Below, in pieces: positions 1-5,247 of a stretch of 6,295 bases of DNA (positions are counted from its first letter, which is position 1; each line of letters begins with the position of its first letter). The stretch lies in the NCBI GenBank assembly GCA_002410555.1, contig DHSR01000053.1:1-6295 (forward strand). The letters are read 5' to 3'. A program made the position numbers and the translations under genes. The stretch comes from Bacteroidales bacterium UBA5281 (GTDB lineage Bacteria; Bacteroidota; Bacteroidia; Bacteroidales; Lentimicrobiaceae). A model generated the notes under the pieces. That model saw only the letters and a program-made list of their open reading frames with translations, searched no databases and was not told where the DNA came from.

Positions 1-17
1 CAATATTTTCCGTGTTG

Positions 18-38
18 GTCTGAGGCTCTGCCTCAGAC
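18..38. terminator. Perfect 9-bp hairpin, terminator-like
   Basis: Bases 18-26 pair perfectly with 30-38 around a 3-base TCT loop (core TCTGAGGC / GCCTCAGA). It lies about 105 bp past the stop codon of the leftward radical SAM gene, so that transcript would form it. No T-rich run follows the stem on either strand, so it is not a textbook intrinsic terminator. It could be a 3'-end stabiliser, a bidirectional terminator shared with an unseen gene to the left, or a dispersed palindromic repeat. The hairpin is seen directly; the role is inferred. Confidence 0.4.
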
Positions 39-49
39 ACCATATCACT

Positions 50-65
50 GCAGGCTCATGCCTGC
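50..65. terminator. Second small hairpin downstream of the radical SAM gene
   Basis: Bases 50-55 (GCAGGC) pair with 60-65 (GCCTGC) around a TCAT loop, giving a 6-bp GC-rich stem. It is the first hairpin the leftward radical SAM transcript would reach after its stop. No U-tract follows, so a terminator role is only a guess. The remainder of 1-141 shows no coding potential that I can support. Confidence 0.25.
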
Positions 66-141
66 TTCATGAATCTGCCTCTGTTTCAACTTCATGAAAA
101 TGACCTGATGTAGATGAATTACTTTCTGTATCTGTGAGCCA

Positions 142-1638
142 CTACTTTCTGGCCGGCACATATCTACCTGTCATGCGCTCCTTCATTTTATTCCAGGAAA
201 TGGCATAAAACAACATCAGTACGTAGTCGGTAAGTTTTAGGTAAAGTGAGCGTTTGCCGGAATTAAACTCCATATTGCGGTTCAGGCCATCCGGTTTATC
301 GTTGATTTCACTTTCGAGTACAATGCGGCCATAGTTGTGATTGGTGCCATATACCCAATAAGCAGCTTTAAAGTTTCGGGTGCGCCATAGCGTTTTGAAC
401 ATCATTTTCCGGATGTTGTCCTTGTTGTACATACTCCACCAAACGTCGCGCATGGTTTTTTCCAGTTCCTGACGGCTCATTTTTGAAGTGCCGATGGTGG
501 CATGCATAAAATGATAGTGCTGCCAGTCGTTGGGGAAGTTATTAAGTACAATTTTGTTTTCTGCCTTCATGCGATAGTATAAACCGGTACCTGGCAGGGG
601 TGTCATAATACTCGATTGTATGGCATCCATGCCACTTCTGAGGATAAAGTCGCGGCGGGCAAACAAATCTGCTTTGCCATCGCTTTCCATGCCGAAAATC
701 ATGGCTCCCAGGACAGCTATTCCATGTTTATGAATTCTTTTCATCCCTATTTCATAAGAATCAACGCCTCTTTTAAGGTTAAGCCGTTTTTTCATATCGG
801 TAAGGGCTTGCTTGGTTTCGGCTTCAATACCCAACAGAATAAGAGTACAACCACTCTTTGCCGCCCAGTGCAGCACCTCATCATCATCGGCAAAATTAAT
901 GGAAGCCTGGCCAAACCATAGTTTCTTCATACCTCTTTCCACCATCCCCTTAAACAGTCTGATAGCCCGTTGTCTGGCATGCCGGGTATTGTTAACCAGG
1001 TGATCATCCACAATAAATAACATAGGGCGTTCCATCTCCTCAAGTTCGTCCAGGACATCCTCCACCGGACGTTCACGGTATTGCTTTCCGCAAAGCTGGG
1101 TTACCGAGCAGAAATCACATCCCATCGGACAACCACGAGAAGTCTGGATGAGATCATATACATAAGGATAATGAAAAATTTCACGCCTGACTTTGGGGAT
1201 GAGTTCAACCGGAGTCACGCCACCGTCATAATGAACTTTGGGAGTTCCTGCTTCAAAATCTTTTAAAAAAACAGGCCAAACAGTTTCGGCTTCTCCACTG
1301 ATGACAGTATCCACATATTCCCTTACCTCGTCGGTCATCATACTGGCATGTATACCGCCCATAACGGTATGGATTCCCTTTTCGCGATACATGGCAGCGA
1401 TTTCATAAGCCCTTACCGCATTGGCTGTAAAAGCCGTAAGGCCAATAAGATCGGCGGGACGAAAGGTAAATTCCTCAAAGCTTTCATCCACAAATTCTAT
1501 TTCCCAGTGATCGGGGGTTAAAGCGGCAATTATTCCCAATCCCAAAGGCATATAACTGGTACTGGGATCACATACAAACCCTTTAGCCAGATGATTTACA
1601 GGGTTTACCAACAGTAGTTTATATTTTTTAACTTCCAC
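142..1638 (-). CDS. B12-binding-domain radical SAM protein
   Basis: This is a 498-residue cytosolic Fe-S enzyme of the cobalamin-binding radical SAM class. Residues about 7-130 form a B12-binding Rossmann-like domain (LLLVNP, YMPLGLG, GLTAFT, GGIHAS, SGEAET). The region around Asp51 reads VDESFEE, so there is no DxHxxG motif and no lower axial His, as in many class B members. The radical SAM barrel follows at about 160-350 with CxxxCxxC at Cys170, Cys174 and Cys177, which ligate the 4Fe-4S cluster. A C-terminal region of about 145 residues contains a short hydrophobic stretch (about 470-482). Known relatives methylate or cyclise lipids, phosphonates or tetrapyrroles; the substrate cannot be inferred here. 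The start is GTG at 1638. The frame is closed by TAA at 1654-1656, with no ATG or TTG between, and the B12 domain begins almost at once. The gene is divergent from the ACP gene and may be independent of that cluster. Confidence 0.9.
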   Translation of the reverse strand: MEVKKYKLLLVNPVNHLAKGFVCDPSTSYMPLGLGIIAALTPDHWEIEFVDESFEEFTFRPADLIGLTAFTANAVRAYEIAAMYREKGIHTVMGGIHASMMTDEVREYVDTVISGEAETVWPVFLKDFEAGTPKVHYDGGVTPVELIPKVRREIFHYPYVYDLIQTSRGCPMGCDFCSVTQLCGKQYRERPVEDVLDELEEMERPMLFIVDDHLVNNTRHARQRAIRLFKGMVERGMKKLWFGQASINFADDDEVLHWAAKSGCTLILLGIEAETKQALTDMKKRLNLKRGVDSYEIGMKRIHKHGIAVLGAMIFGMESDGKADLFARRDFILRSGMDAIQSSIMTPLPGTGLYYRMKAENKIVLNNFPNDWQHYHFMHATIGTSKMSRQELEKTMRDVWWSMYNKDNIRKMMFKTLWRTRNFKAAYWVYGTNHNYGRIVLESEINDKPDGLNRNMEFNSGKRSLYLKLTDYVLMLFYAISWNKMKERMTGRYVPARK

Positions 1639-1642
1639 GGGT

Positions 1643-1654
1643 ACAATATATTGT
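1643..1654. promoter_or_regulatory. 12-bp perfect palindrome next to the radical SAM start
   Basis: ACAATATATTGT is a perfect 12-bp inverted repeat that ends 4 bp before the GTG start of the leftward radical SAM gene. The 8-mer TACAATAT covering its left half (1642-1649) recurs at 1665-1672, 23 bp away, which is about two helical turns. The palindrome could be an operator for a dimeric regulator, but the whole 1639-1772 region is AT-rich and such palindromes can arise by chance. No perfect TAnnTTTG box was found for the leftward gene. Confidence 0.3.
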
Positions 1655-1745
1655 TAAAATAAACTACAATATTACACATTACTTTTAAATTAAAACTCTT
1701 CTCTATAAAAATGTATTCCCTTCTCACTTATTCAGTGGAAACTTT

Positions 1746-1753
1746 TACCTTTG
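1746..1753 (+). promoter_or_regulatory. Bacteroidota -7 box upstream of the ACP gene
   Basis: TACCTTTG matches the Bacteroidota sigma-ABfr -7 consensus TAnnTTTG at every defined position. Transcription would begin near 1760, leaving a leader of about 13 bases before the ACP start at 1773. No clear TTTG -33 element is present at the usual distance, so the call rests on the -7 box and its position. It would drive the ACP gene and possibly the genes that follow. Confidence 0.55.
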
Positions 1754-1772
1754 TCTGCTAAATCAACTCCAA

Positions 1773-2015
1773 ATGAATATAGAAGATTTTATAGCCAGGA
1801 TTGAAGAAGAATTTGATGACCTTACCCCCGGTAGTCTGAAACCTGAAAGTGTGTTCAGGGAGGTTTTTGAATGGAACTCAATCAATGCCCTGATACTTAT
1901 TGCACTGATAAAAACCGAGTACGATGTTACGATTAATGCTGAAGACATTGCGAATGCCAAAACGGTAAACGACATCTATCAAGTGGTTCAGTCACGGGTG
2001 GCAGAGGCATCCTGA
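1773..2015 (+). CDS. Acyl carrier protein
   Basis: This 80-residue protein matches the usual ACP length (75-85) and four-helix layout. It is a cytosolic carrier that holds acyl chains as thioesters on a phosphopantetheine arm. The attachment residue is Ser36 in the motif WNSINAL, at the start of helix II. The usual DSL signature reads NSI here, so the conserved Asp is Asn35. The protein is acidic in its N-terminal half (IEEEFDDL), as expected of an ACP. It has no Shine-Dalgarno sequence, and a TAnnTTTG box lies 20 bp upstream. The next gene, 135 bp downstream, is a ketoacyl-ACP synthase III, which suggests a dedicated carrier for that synthase rather than the housekeeping AcpP. This assignment is inferred from context. 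Family call is firm; substrate is unknown. Confidence 0.9.
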   Translation: MNIEDFIARIEEEFDDLTPGSLKPESVFREVFEWNSINALILIALIKTEYDVTINAEDIANAKTVNDIYQVVQSRVAEAS

Positions 2016-2092
2016 TTGAACAATGAACTTAGATTCTGAGACCAGTAAAATCTCCGGAGCATTTTCCCAATCACTTTCTTCAAAAAATGGTG

Positions 2093-2100
2093 TACTTTTG
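2093..2100 (+). promoter_or_regulatory. Bacteroidota -7 box upstream of the KAS III gene
   Basis: TACTTTTG is a perfect TAnnTTTG match located in the ACP-KAS III spacer. Transcription would start near 2107, giving a leader of roughly 44 bases before the ATG at 2151. No convincing -33 TTTG is seen at the expected distance. It may be an internal promoter, with the 135-bp spacer otherwise holding no gene. Confidence 0.45.
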
Positions 2101-2103
2101 TGC

Positions 2104-2132
2104 ATAATGACAAGCTCTATATCTGTCATTGT
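2104..2132 (+). other. Hairpin in the predicted KAS III leader
   Basis: AATGACA (2106-2112) pairs with TGTCATT (2124-2130) across an 11-base loop. The stem can be extended by one G-U and one A-T pair to 2104/2132. It lies between the candidate -7 box at 2093 and the ATG at 2151, so it would fold at the very 5' end of that transcript. It could stabilise the mRNA or affect initiation, and may equally be chance. No T-run follows immediately. Confidence 0.25.
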
Positions 2133-2150
2133 ATAACTTTTTGAAGCGGT

Positions 2151-3224
2151 ATGGCAATTTTTGACATCAGTGATGTGCGTATGGCAGGAATTTCTGCCTG
2201 TGTACCCCCAAAAGTCCTTTCCAACCATGACTATGGCTGGATAACACAAAAGGAACGCGATCAGGTCATTAAAACCATTGGCGTGGAGACCCGTCATGTG
2301 GCTGAGCCGGGACAAACCACTTCAGACCTTTGCTTTCAGGCTGCCGAACAATTGCTTGGAGAACTGCAATGGGAACGCAACGACATTCAATTGCTGATTT
2401 TTGTTTCTCAAAGCCGCGATTACATCATTCCCTCAACGTCCACCATACTTCAGGATAGGTTGAAACTGCCAAAAACATGCATGGCACTGGATATCAATCT
2501 GGGTTGTTCCGGTTATGTGTATGGCCTTTCGGTGATGGGCAGCATGATGAAAGCCACCGGTCTTAAAAAGGGATTGTTACTGGTGGGAGACCTTTCCAAT
2601 GTTACTTCGGCTTACCGCGATAAGAGCACCTATCCGCTTTTCGGGGATGCCGGCACAGCTACTGCCCTGGAACTGCAACCCGGCCATGCACCCATGCAAT
2701 TTAATCTGCAAACCGATGGCAGCGGTTACGAAGCCATAATTATTTATGATGGCGGGGTAAGAAATCTGGCCAGCAAAAAGTCGTTTGCAACTAAAAAATA
2801 TGGGGAAGGCATTTACCGTAACCGCCTGCAAATTGCGCTTAACGGTATAGATGTGTTCAATTTCTCCTTGCGGGAAGTGGTTCCTAATATAAAAGCTACT
2901 TTAAAGCACTTCCACCGCGAACTGCCTGAGTTTGATTACCTGGTTTTTCATCAGGCCAACCGGTTGATTAACGAAACCCTGCGAAAAATGCTTAAAGTGG
3001 AACCGCAAAAGGTTCCATACTCTTTGCGCGAATTCGGGAATACAAGCTGCGCCTCCATCCCGCTGACCATGGTAACCCAAATAAGGGAAACTTTGCAGGA
3101 TAAACCACATAAATTGTTGCTTTCAGCCTTTGGCATCGGCTTGTCATGGGGCACAGTATTCATTGAAACGGAAGGATTGGTGGTACCGCCTTTGACTGAA
3201 TTGGTTGTGATGAGAGATGAGTGA
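2151..3224 (+). CDS. 3-oxoacyl-ACP synthase III family protein (FabH-like)
   Basis: This 357-residue thiolase-fold condensing enzyme is somewhat longer than E. coli FabH (317), partly through a C-terminal tail after about residue 337. The full KAS III triad is visible: Cys119 (LGCSGYVYG), His267 (VFHQANRLI) and Asn297 (FGNTSCAS). The C-terminal FGIGLSWG corresponds to the GGGFTWG signature of FabH. The family condenses an acyl-CoA starter with malonyl-ACP to give a beta-ketoacyl-ACP. Chain-length specificity cannot be read here. The start at 2151 is preferred because the residues from it (FDISDVRMAGISACVPP) resemble the usual family N-terminus; Met11 is the alternative. There is no Shine-Dalgarno sequence. 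With the ACP upstream and an SDR and acyltransferase downstream, a role in making a short acyl group for glycan decoration is more likely than housekeeping fatty acid initiation. That role is an inference. Confidence 0.9.
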   Translation: MAIFDISDVRMAGISACVPPKVLSNHDYGWITQKERDQVIKTIGVETRHVAEPGQTTSDLCFQAAEQLLGELQWERNDIQLLIFVSQSRDYIIPSTSTILQDRLKLPKTCMALDINLGCSGYVYGLSVMGSMMKATGLKKGLLLVGDLSNVTSAYRDKSTYPLFGDAGTATALELQPGHAPMQFNLQTDGSGYEAIIIYDGGVRNLASKKSFATKKYGEGIYRNRLQIALNGIDVFNFSLREVVPNIKATLKHFHRELPEFDYLVFHQANRLINETLRKMLKVEPQKVPYSLREFGNTSCASIPLTMVTQIRETLQDKPHKLLLSAFGIGLSWGTVFIETEGLVVPPLTELVVMRDE

Positions 3225-3227
3225 TCT

Positions 3228-3264
3228 GTAAGAAGTAAGTAGTAAGAAGTAGGTAGTAAAGAAG
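3228..3264. repeat. 14-bp tandem repeat, about 2.6 copies
   Basis: The unit GTAAGAAGTAAGTA (3228-3241) is followed by GTAAGAAGTAGGTA (3242-3255), one mismatch, and a partial degenerate third copy to 3264. The array begins 3 bases after the KAS III stop codon. It is the first of several tandem arrays filling the KAS III-SDR spacer. No function is assigned. Confidence 0.75.
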
Positions 3265-3304
3265 TTGAGTTGTTGATTTGTTGATTTGTTGAGTCGTTGA
3301 GTCA
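3265..3304. repeat. 8-bp tandem repeat, five copies
   Basis: Five contiguous octamers are present: TTGAGTTG, TTGATTTG, TTGATTTG, TTGAGTCG and TTGAGTCA (consensus TTGAKTYR), with a further partial TTG. The array abuts the 14-bp array with no gap. It is an intergenic microsatellite that could vary in copy number by slippage. Confidence 0.8.
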
Positions 3305-3338
3305 TTGCCTGCCCGTAAGCGAGAGCCGTTGAAAAATC

Positions 3339-3368
3339 AATTCGCGTTAATTTGTGAAATGCGCGGTT
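3339..3368. repeat. Degenerate 10-bp repeat, three copies
   Basis: Three decamers follow each other: AATTCGCGTT, AATTTGTGAA and ATGCGCGGTT. They resemble the AATTCGTGNN-type repeats I associate with intergenic regions of Bacteroidota genomes, which is recalled knowledge and not checked. The copies are diverged, so confidence is moderate. Confidence 0.5.
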
Positions 3369-3378
3369 TAAAACTTAA

Positions 3379-3408
3379 ATCTGAAATATGAAATCCGAAA
3401 TTAACATG
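3379..3408 (+). repeat. 7-bp repeat array running into the SDR start codon
   Basis: Four heptamers are in register: ATCTGAA (3379), ATATGAA (3386), ATCCGAA (3393) and ATTAACA (3400-3406). The last A is the first base of the SDR start ATG at 3406-3408. The same family, in the same phase, precedes the glycosyltransferase start at 4318. The upstream in-frame ATG at 3388 lies inside a repeat unit, which argues against it being the real start. Confidence 0.7.
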
Positions 3409-4140
3409 AATGCATTTGATCTTACCGGAAAAACCATACTTGTAACAGGCGCTTCTTCGGGACTTGGCCGGCAAACAGCCATCTCGGCCAGTGAATATGG
3501 AGCAAAACTGGTAATTACCGGACGCGATGCCGTCCGTCTGGAAGAGACTTTTTGCCAATTGAAAGGCGAAGGCCATCTTCAGGTACTGGCTGATCTGACC
3601 GTTAAAGAAGAGATTGACAGACTGGTGGCAGCGCTTCCGGTATTGAATGGAGTAGTTAACAGCACCGGCATTTCAGACCTCTCCCCTGCCCGTTTTATCA
3701 ACCATGAAGCCATTGCCAAAACCTTCAGCATCAGCTTTGACGCACCAGTGTTACTTACAGCCGCCTTACTGGCCAAAAAGAAACTGGAGAAAAACCATTG
3801 TTCGGTGGTTTTTATCTCTACCATATCCACGCGGTATCCGTTTGTAGGCGGCGCCATGTACATTGCTGCCCGTGCTGCGCTCGAAGCTTATGCCCGGGTA
3901 CTGGCCCTGGAACTCTCACCCAAAGGCATCCGCGTAAATTGCGTGGCTCCGGCATTCGTGCGCACACCCATGCTCGACCAAACTGCCGCCAACTATTCAC
4001 AAGATGCTGTGGATCAAATTGAAGCCCGGCAAATTCTTGGCCTCGGCGACCCGGTGGATGTAGCCAATTCTATTATTTTCTACCTTTCCGATGCTTCTAA
4101 ATGGGTAAGCGCCACGAGTCTGGTGCTGGGAGGGGGGTAA
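3406..4140 (+). CDS. SDR-family oxidoreductase with atypical active site
   Basis: This is a 244-residue cytosolic classical SDR, close to the family's usual 245-255. The NAD(P)-binding motif TGASSGLG spans residues 14-21, and the Rossmann fold ends with the usual PG-like motif as APAFVRTP (181-188). FabG-type relatives reduce beta-ketoacyl-ACP to beta-hydroxyacyl-ACP. The active site is unusual. Tyr152 is present, but YxxxK reads YIAAR (Arg156). The expected catalytic Ser position, 13 residues before the Tyr, is Thr139 (FISTIS). The tetrad Asn of the helix-4 segment appears as Ser110 (FSISFD), and the NNAG motif reads NSTG (85-88). The enzyme may be slow, altered or non-catalytic. I chose the ATG at 3406 over the in-frame ATG at 3388 because MNAFDLTGKTILVTG is the typical family start, and because the six extra codons are repeat sequence shared with the next gene's leader. 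Confidence 0.85.
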   Translation: MNAFDLTGKTILVTGASSGLGRQTAISASEYGAKLVITGRDAVRLEETFCQLKGEGHLQVLADLTVKEEIDRLVAALPVLNGVVNSTGISDLSPARFINHEAIAKTFSISFDAPVLLTAALLAKKKLEKNHCSVVFISTISTRYPFVGGAMYIAARAALEAYARVLALELSPKGIRVNCVAPAFVRTPMLDQTAANYSQDAVDQIEARQILGLGDPVDVANSIIFYLSDASKWVSATSLVLGGG

Positions 4141-4141
4141 G

Positions 4142-4162
4142 GATTGCAGATTGCAGATTGCG
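4142..4162 (-). repeat. Inverted 7-bp repeat just after the SDR stop
   Basis: Three heptamers, GATTGCA, GATTGCA and GATTGCG, begin one base after the SDR stop codon. On the reverse strand they read as the TGCAATC / ATCTGCA family that precedes the glycosyltransferase gene. GATTGCAGATTG (4142-4153, and again 4149-4160) is the exact 12-bp reverse complement of 4282-4293. The spacer is therefore bounded by inverted copies. Confidence 0.75.
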
Positions 4163-4245
4163 AAACAGACCTTTGCGCCTAAATATCCCACTCATTCACA
4201 TATGCTGGCTAATCAAATCAGAACTATCGTTTTACAACCATTTAC

Positions 4246-4253
4246 TATCTTTG
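4246..4253 (+). promoter_or_regulatory. Bacteroidota -7 box upstream of the glycosyltransferase
   Basis: TATCTTTG matches TAnnTTTG perfectly. It lies between the inverted repeat copies in the 177-bp SDR-GT spacer. Transcription would begin near 4260, so the transcript leader of about 58 bases would contain the 7-bp repeat array. The -33 region is weak. It would allow the glycosyltransferase-acyltransferase pair to be expressed apart from the upstream genes. Confidence 0.45.
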
Positions 4254-4283
4254 AAAAGAAATTAAAGCCTACACTTCAACTCA

Positions 4284-4318
4284 ATCTGCAATCCGAAATC
4301 AAAAATTCGAAATCAACA
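4284..4318 (+). repeat. 7-bp repeat array running into the glycosyltransferase start
   Basis: Five heptamers are in register: ATCTGCA (4284), ATCCGAA (4291), ATCAAAA (4298), ATTCGAA (4305) and ATCAACA (4312-4318). The final A is the A of the ATG at 4318. The junction CGAAATCAACATG here and CGAAATTAACATG at the SDR (3396-3408) differ by one base, while the coding sequences that follow are unrelated. The repeat thus supplies the whole translation initiation region of both genes. Confidence 0.75.
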
Positions 4319-5235
4319 TGCCCGATTACTCCATAATTGTTCCGGTTTTCAACAGTAGCCAATCCCTTGTTGAACTGCATCAGCGGGTGGCTGCTACCAT
4401 GAAAAAGTTGCACAAAACTTACCATTTAATCATGGTGGATGATGGCAGCTCGGATGAAAGCTGGGAAGTGCTTCAGCAGCTTAAATCCGCAAACCCTCAG
4501 GAAGTTACCGCCATCAGGCTGGCAAAAAACTACGGCCAGCACAATGCTACCCTGTGCGGCATTGCAAAGGCTGACGGAGAGTTTATCATCACCATAGACG
4601 ATGACCTGCAGCAGCCTCCAGAAGAAATGGGAAAGCTTATTTTGCAAATGCAGCAATCAGATGCGGATCTGGTATATGGCATCTATTCAAAAAAACAACA
4701 TTCCATAGCGCGAAATATGAGCAGCGCTTTTATTAAGGGTAGCGGCAAACACATCTTCAGTAAAAAAGGGGAAGGCTCCTCCTTCAGGCTAATGAAAGCA
4801 CATTTAGCCAAAAGTATGCTGAACCATCGACAAAACTTTATTTATCTGGATGAACTCTTTTACTGGTACACCAACCACATTGAGTTTGTTACGATAAACC
4901 ATGTACCAAGGCCATATCAAAAGTCTAATTACACGCCCAGGTCCCTCTATTTTATGCTGTCGAATGTGGTGATTTATTACACCGCACTTCCACTGCAGTT
5001 AATGGTTTATGGCGGGATGATATCGTCCATCATCAGTTTTTTAATAGGCATGGTATTTATATATCGTAAAATTGCACGTGATGTGCCGCTGGGATTTACC
5101 GCACTTATTGTGGCCATTTTATTCTCAACCAGCATTATTTTGCTTTCACTTGGCGTGATAAGTGAGTATCTGAGCCGCATTTACATGGTTCAAAACCACA
5201 AACCTCCCTATGCCATTAAAGACTTACTTGACTAA
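4318..5235 (+). CDS. Polyprenyl-phosphate-type family 2 glycosyltransferase (GtrB/ArnC/DPM1-like)
   Basis: This 305-residue inner-membrane enzyme has a GT-A catalytic domain (about 1-205) and two C-terminal transmembrane segments (about 226-249 and 258-280). Visible motifs are YSIIVPVFN at the N-terminus, VDDGSSD (40-46) in the nucleotide-binding region, LAKNYGQHNA (68-77), and IDDDLQQPPEE (93-103), which carries the metal-binding DxD and matches the DADLQDPPE signature of this subgroup. The ending SEYLSRIY is also typical. Characterised relatives transfer a sugar from a nucleotide sugar to undecaprenyl or dolichyl phosphate on the cytoplasmic face, for later flipping and attachment to LPS, lipid A or protein. 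The sugar cannot be deduced. No GtrA-type flippase or GT-C transferase is in the window. The start is fixed by the ATG directly after the 7-bp repeat. The acyltransferase gene follows after 12 bp and is probably co-transcribed. Confidence 0.9.
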   Translation: MPDYSIIVPVFNSSQSLVELHQRVAATMKKLHKTYHLIMVDDGSSDESWEVLQQLKSANPQEVTAIRLAKNYGQHNATLCGIAKADGEFIITIDDDLQQPPEEMGKLILQMQQSDADLVYGIYSKKQHSIARNMSSAFIKGSGKHIFSKKGEGSSFRLMKAHLAKSMLNHRQNFIYLDELFYWYTNHIEFVTINHVPRPYQKSNYTPRSLYFMLSNVVIYYTALPLQLMVYGGMISSIISFLIGMVFIYRKIARDVPLGFTALIVAILFSTSIILLSLGVISEYLSRIYMVQNHKPPYAIKDLLD

Positions 5236-5247
5236 GCCCGTTTCATC

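Noticed and set aside
66..98. Palindrome TTCATGAA present twice (66-73 and 91-98)
   Set aside because: Eight-base AT-rich palindromes are common, and there is no promoter or gene start next to them to suggest an operator pair.
616..1266. Plus-strand open frames opposite the radical SAM gene
   Set aside because: They are antisense to conserved radical SAM coding sequence, including the region around the CxxxCxxC motif, and show no domain of their own.
2052..2059. CTCCGGAG palindrome in the ACP-KAS III spacer
   Set aside because: It is an isolated 8-bp palindrome with no T-run and no second copy nearby.
2107..2136. 9-codon open frame upstream of the KAS III gene
   Set aside because: It coincides with the leader hairpin and has no supporting signal; very short frames like this are expected by chance.
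3228..3304. Tandem repeats considered as a CRISPR array
   Set aside because: The units are 8 and 14 bp, contiguous and without unique spacers, and there are no cas genes in the window.
3388..3405. Upstream ATG as start of the SDR, adding six residues (MKSEIN)
   Set aside because: These codons fall in the 7-bp repeat that also precedes the unrelated glycosyltransferase gene, and the SDR family normally starts at the position of the ATG at 3406.
3818..4022. Open frames on both strands overlapping the SDR
   Set aside because: They lie inside well-conserved SDR coding sequence (active-site Tyr region to APAFVRTP) and look like low-complexity shadows.
4151..4336. Open frame of about 60 codons in the SDR-glycosyltransferase spacer
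   Set aside because: It begins and ends in repeat sequence, overlaps the real start of the glycosyltransferase in another frame, and has no recognisable protein features.
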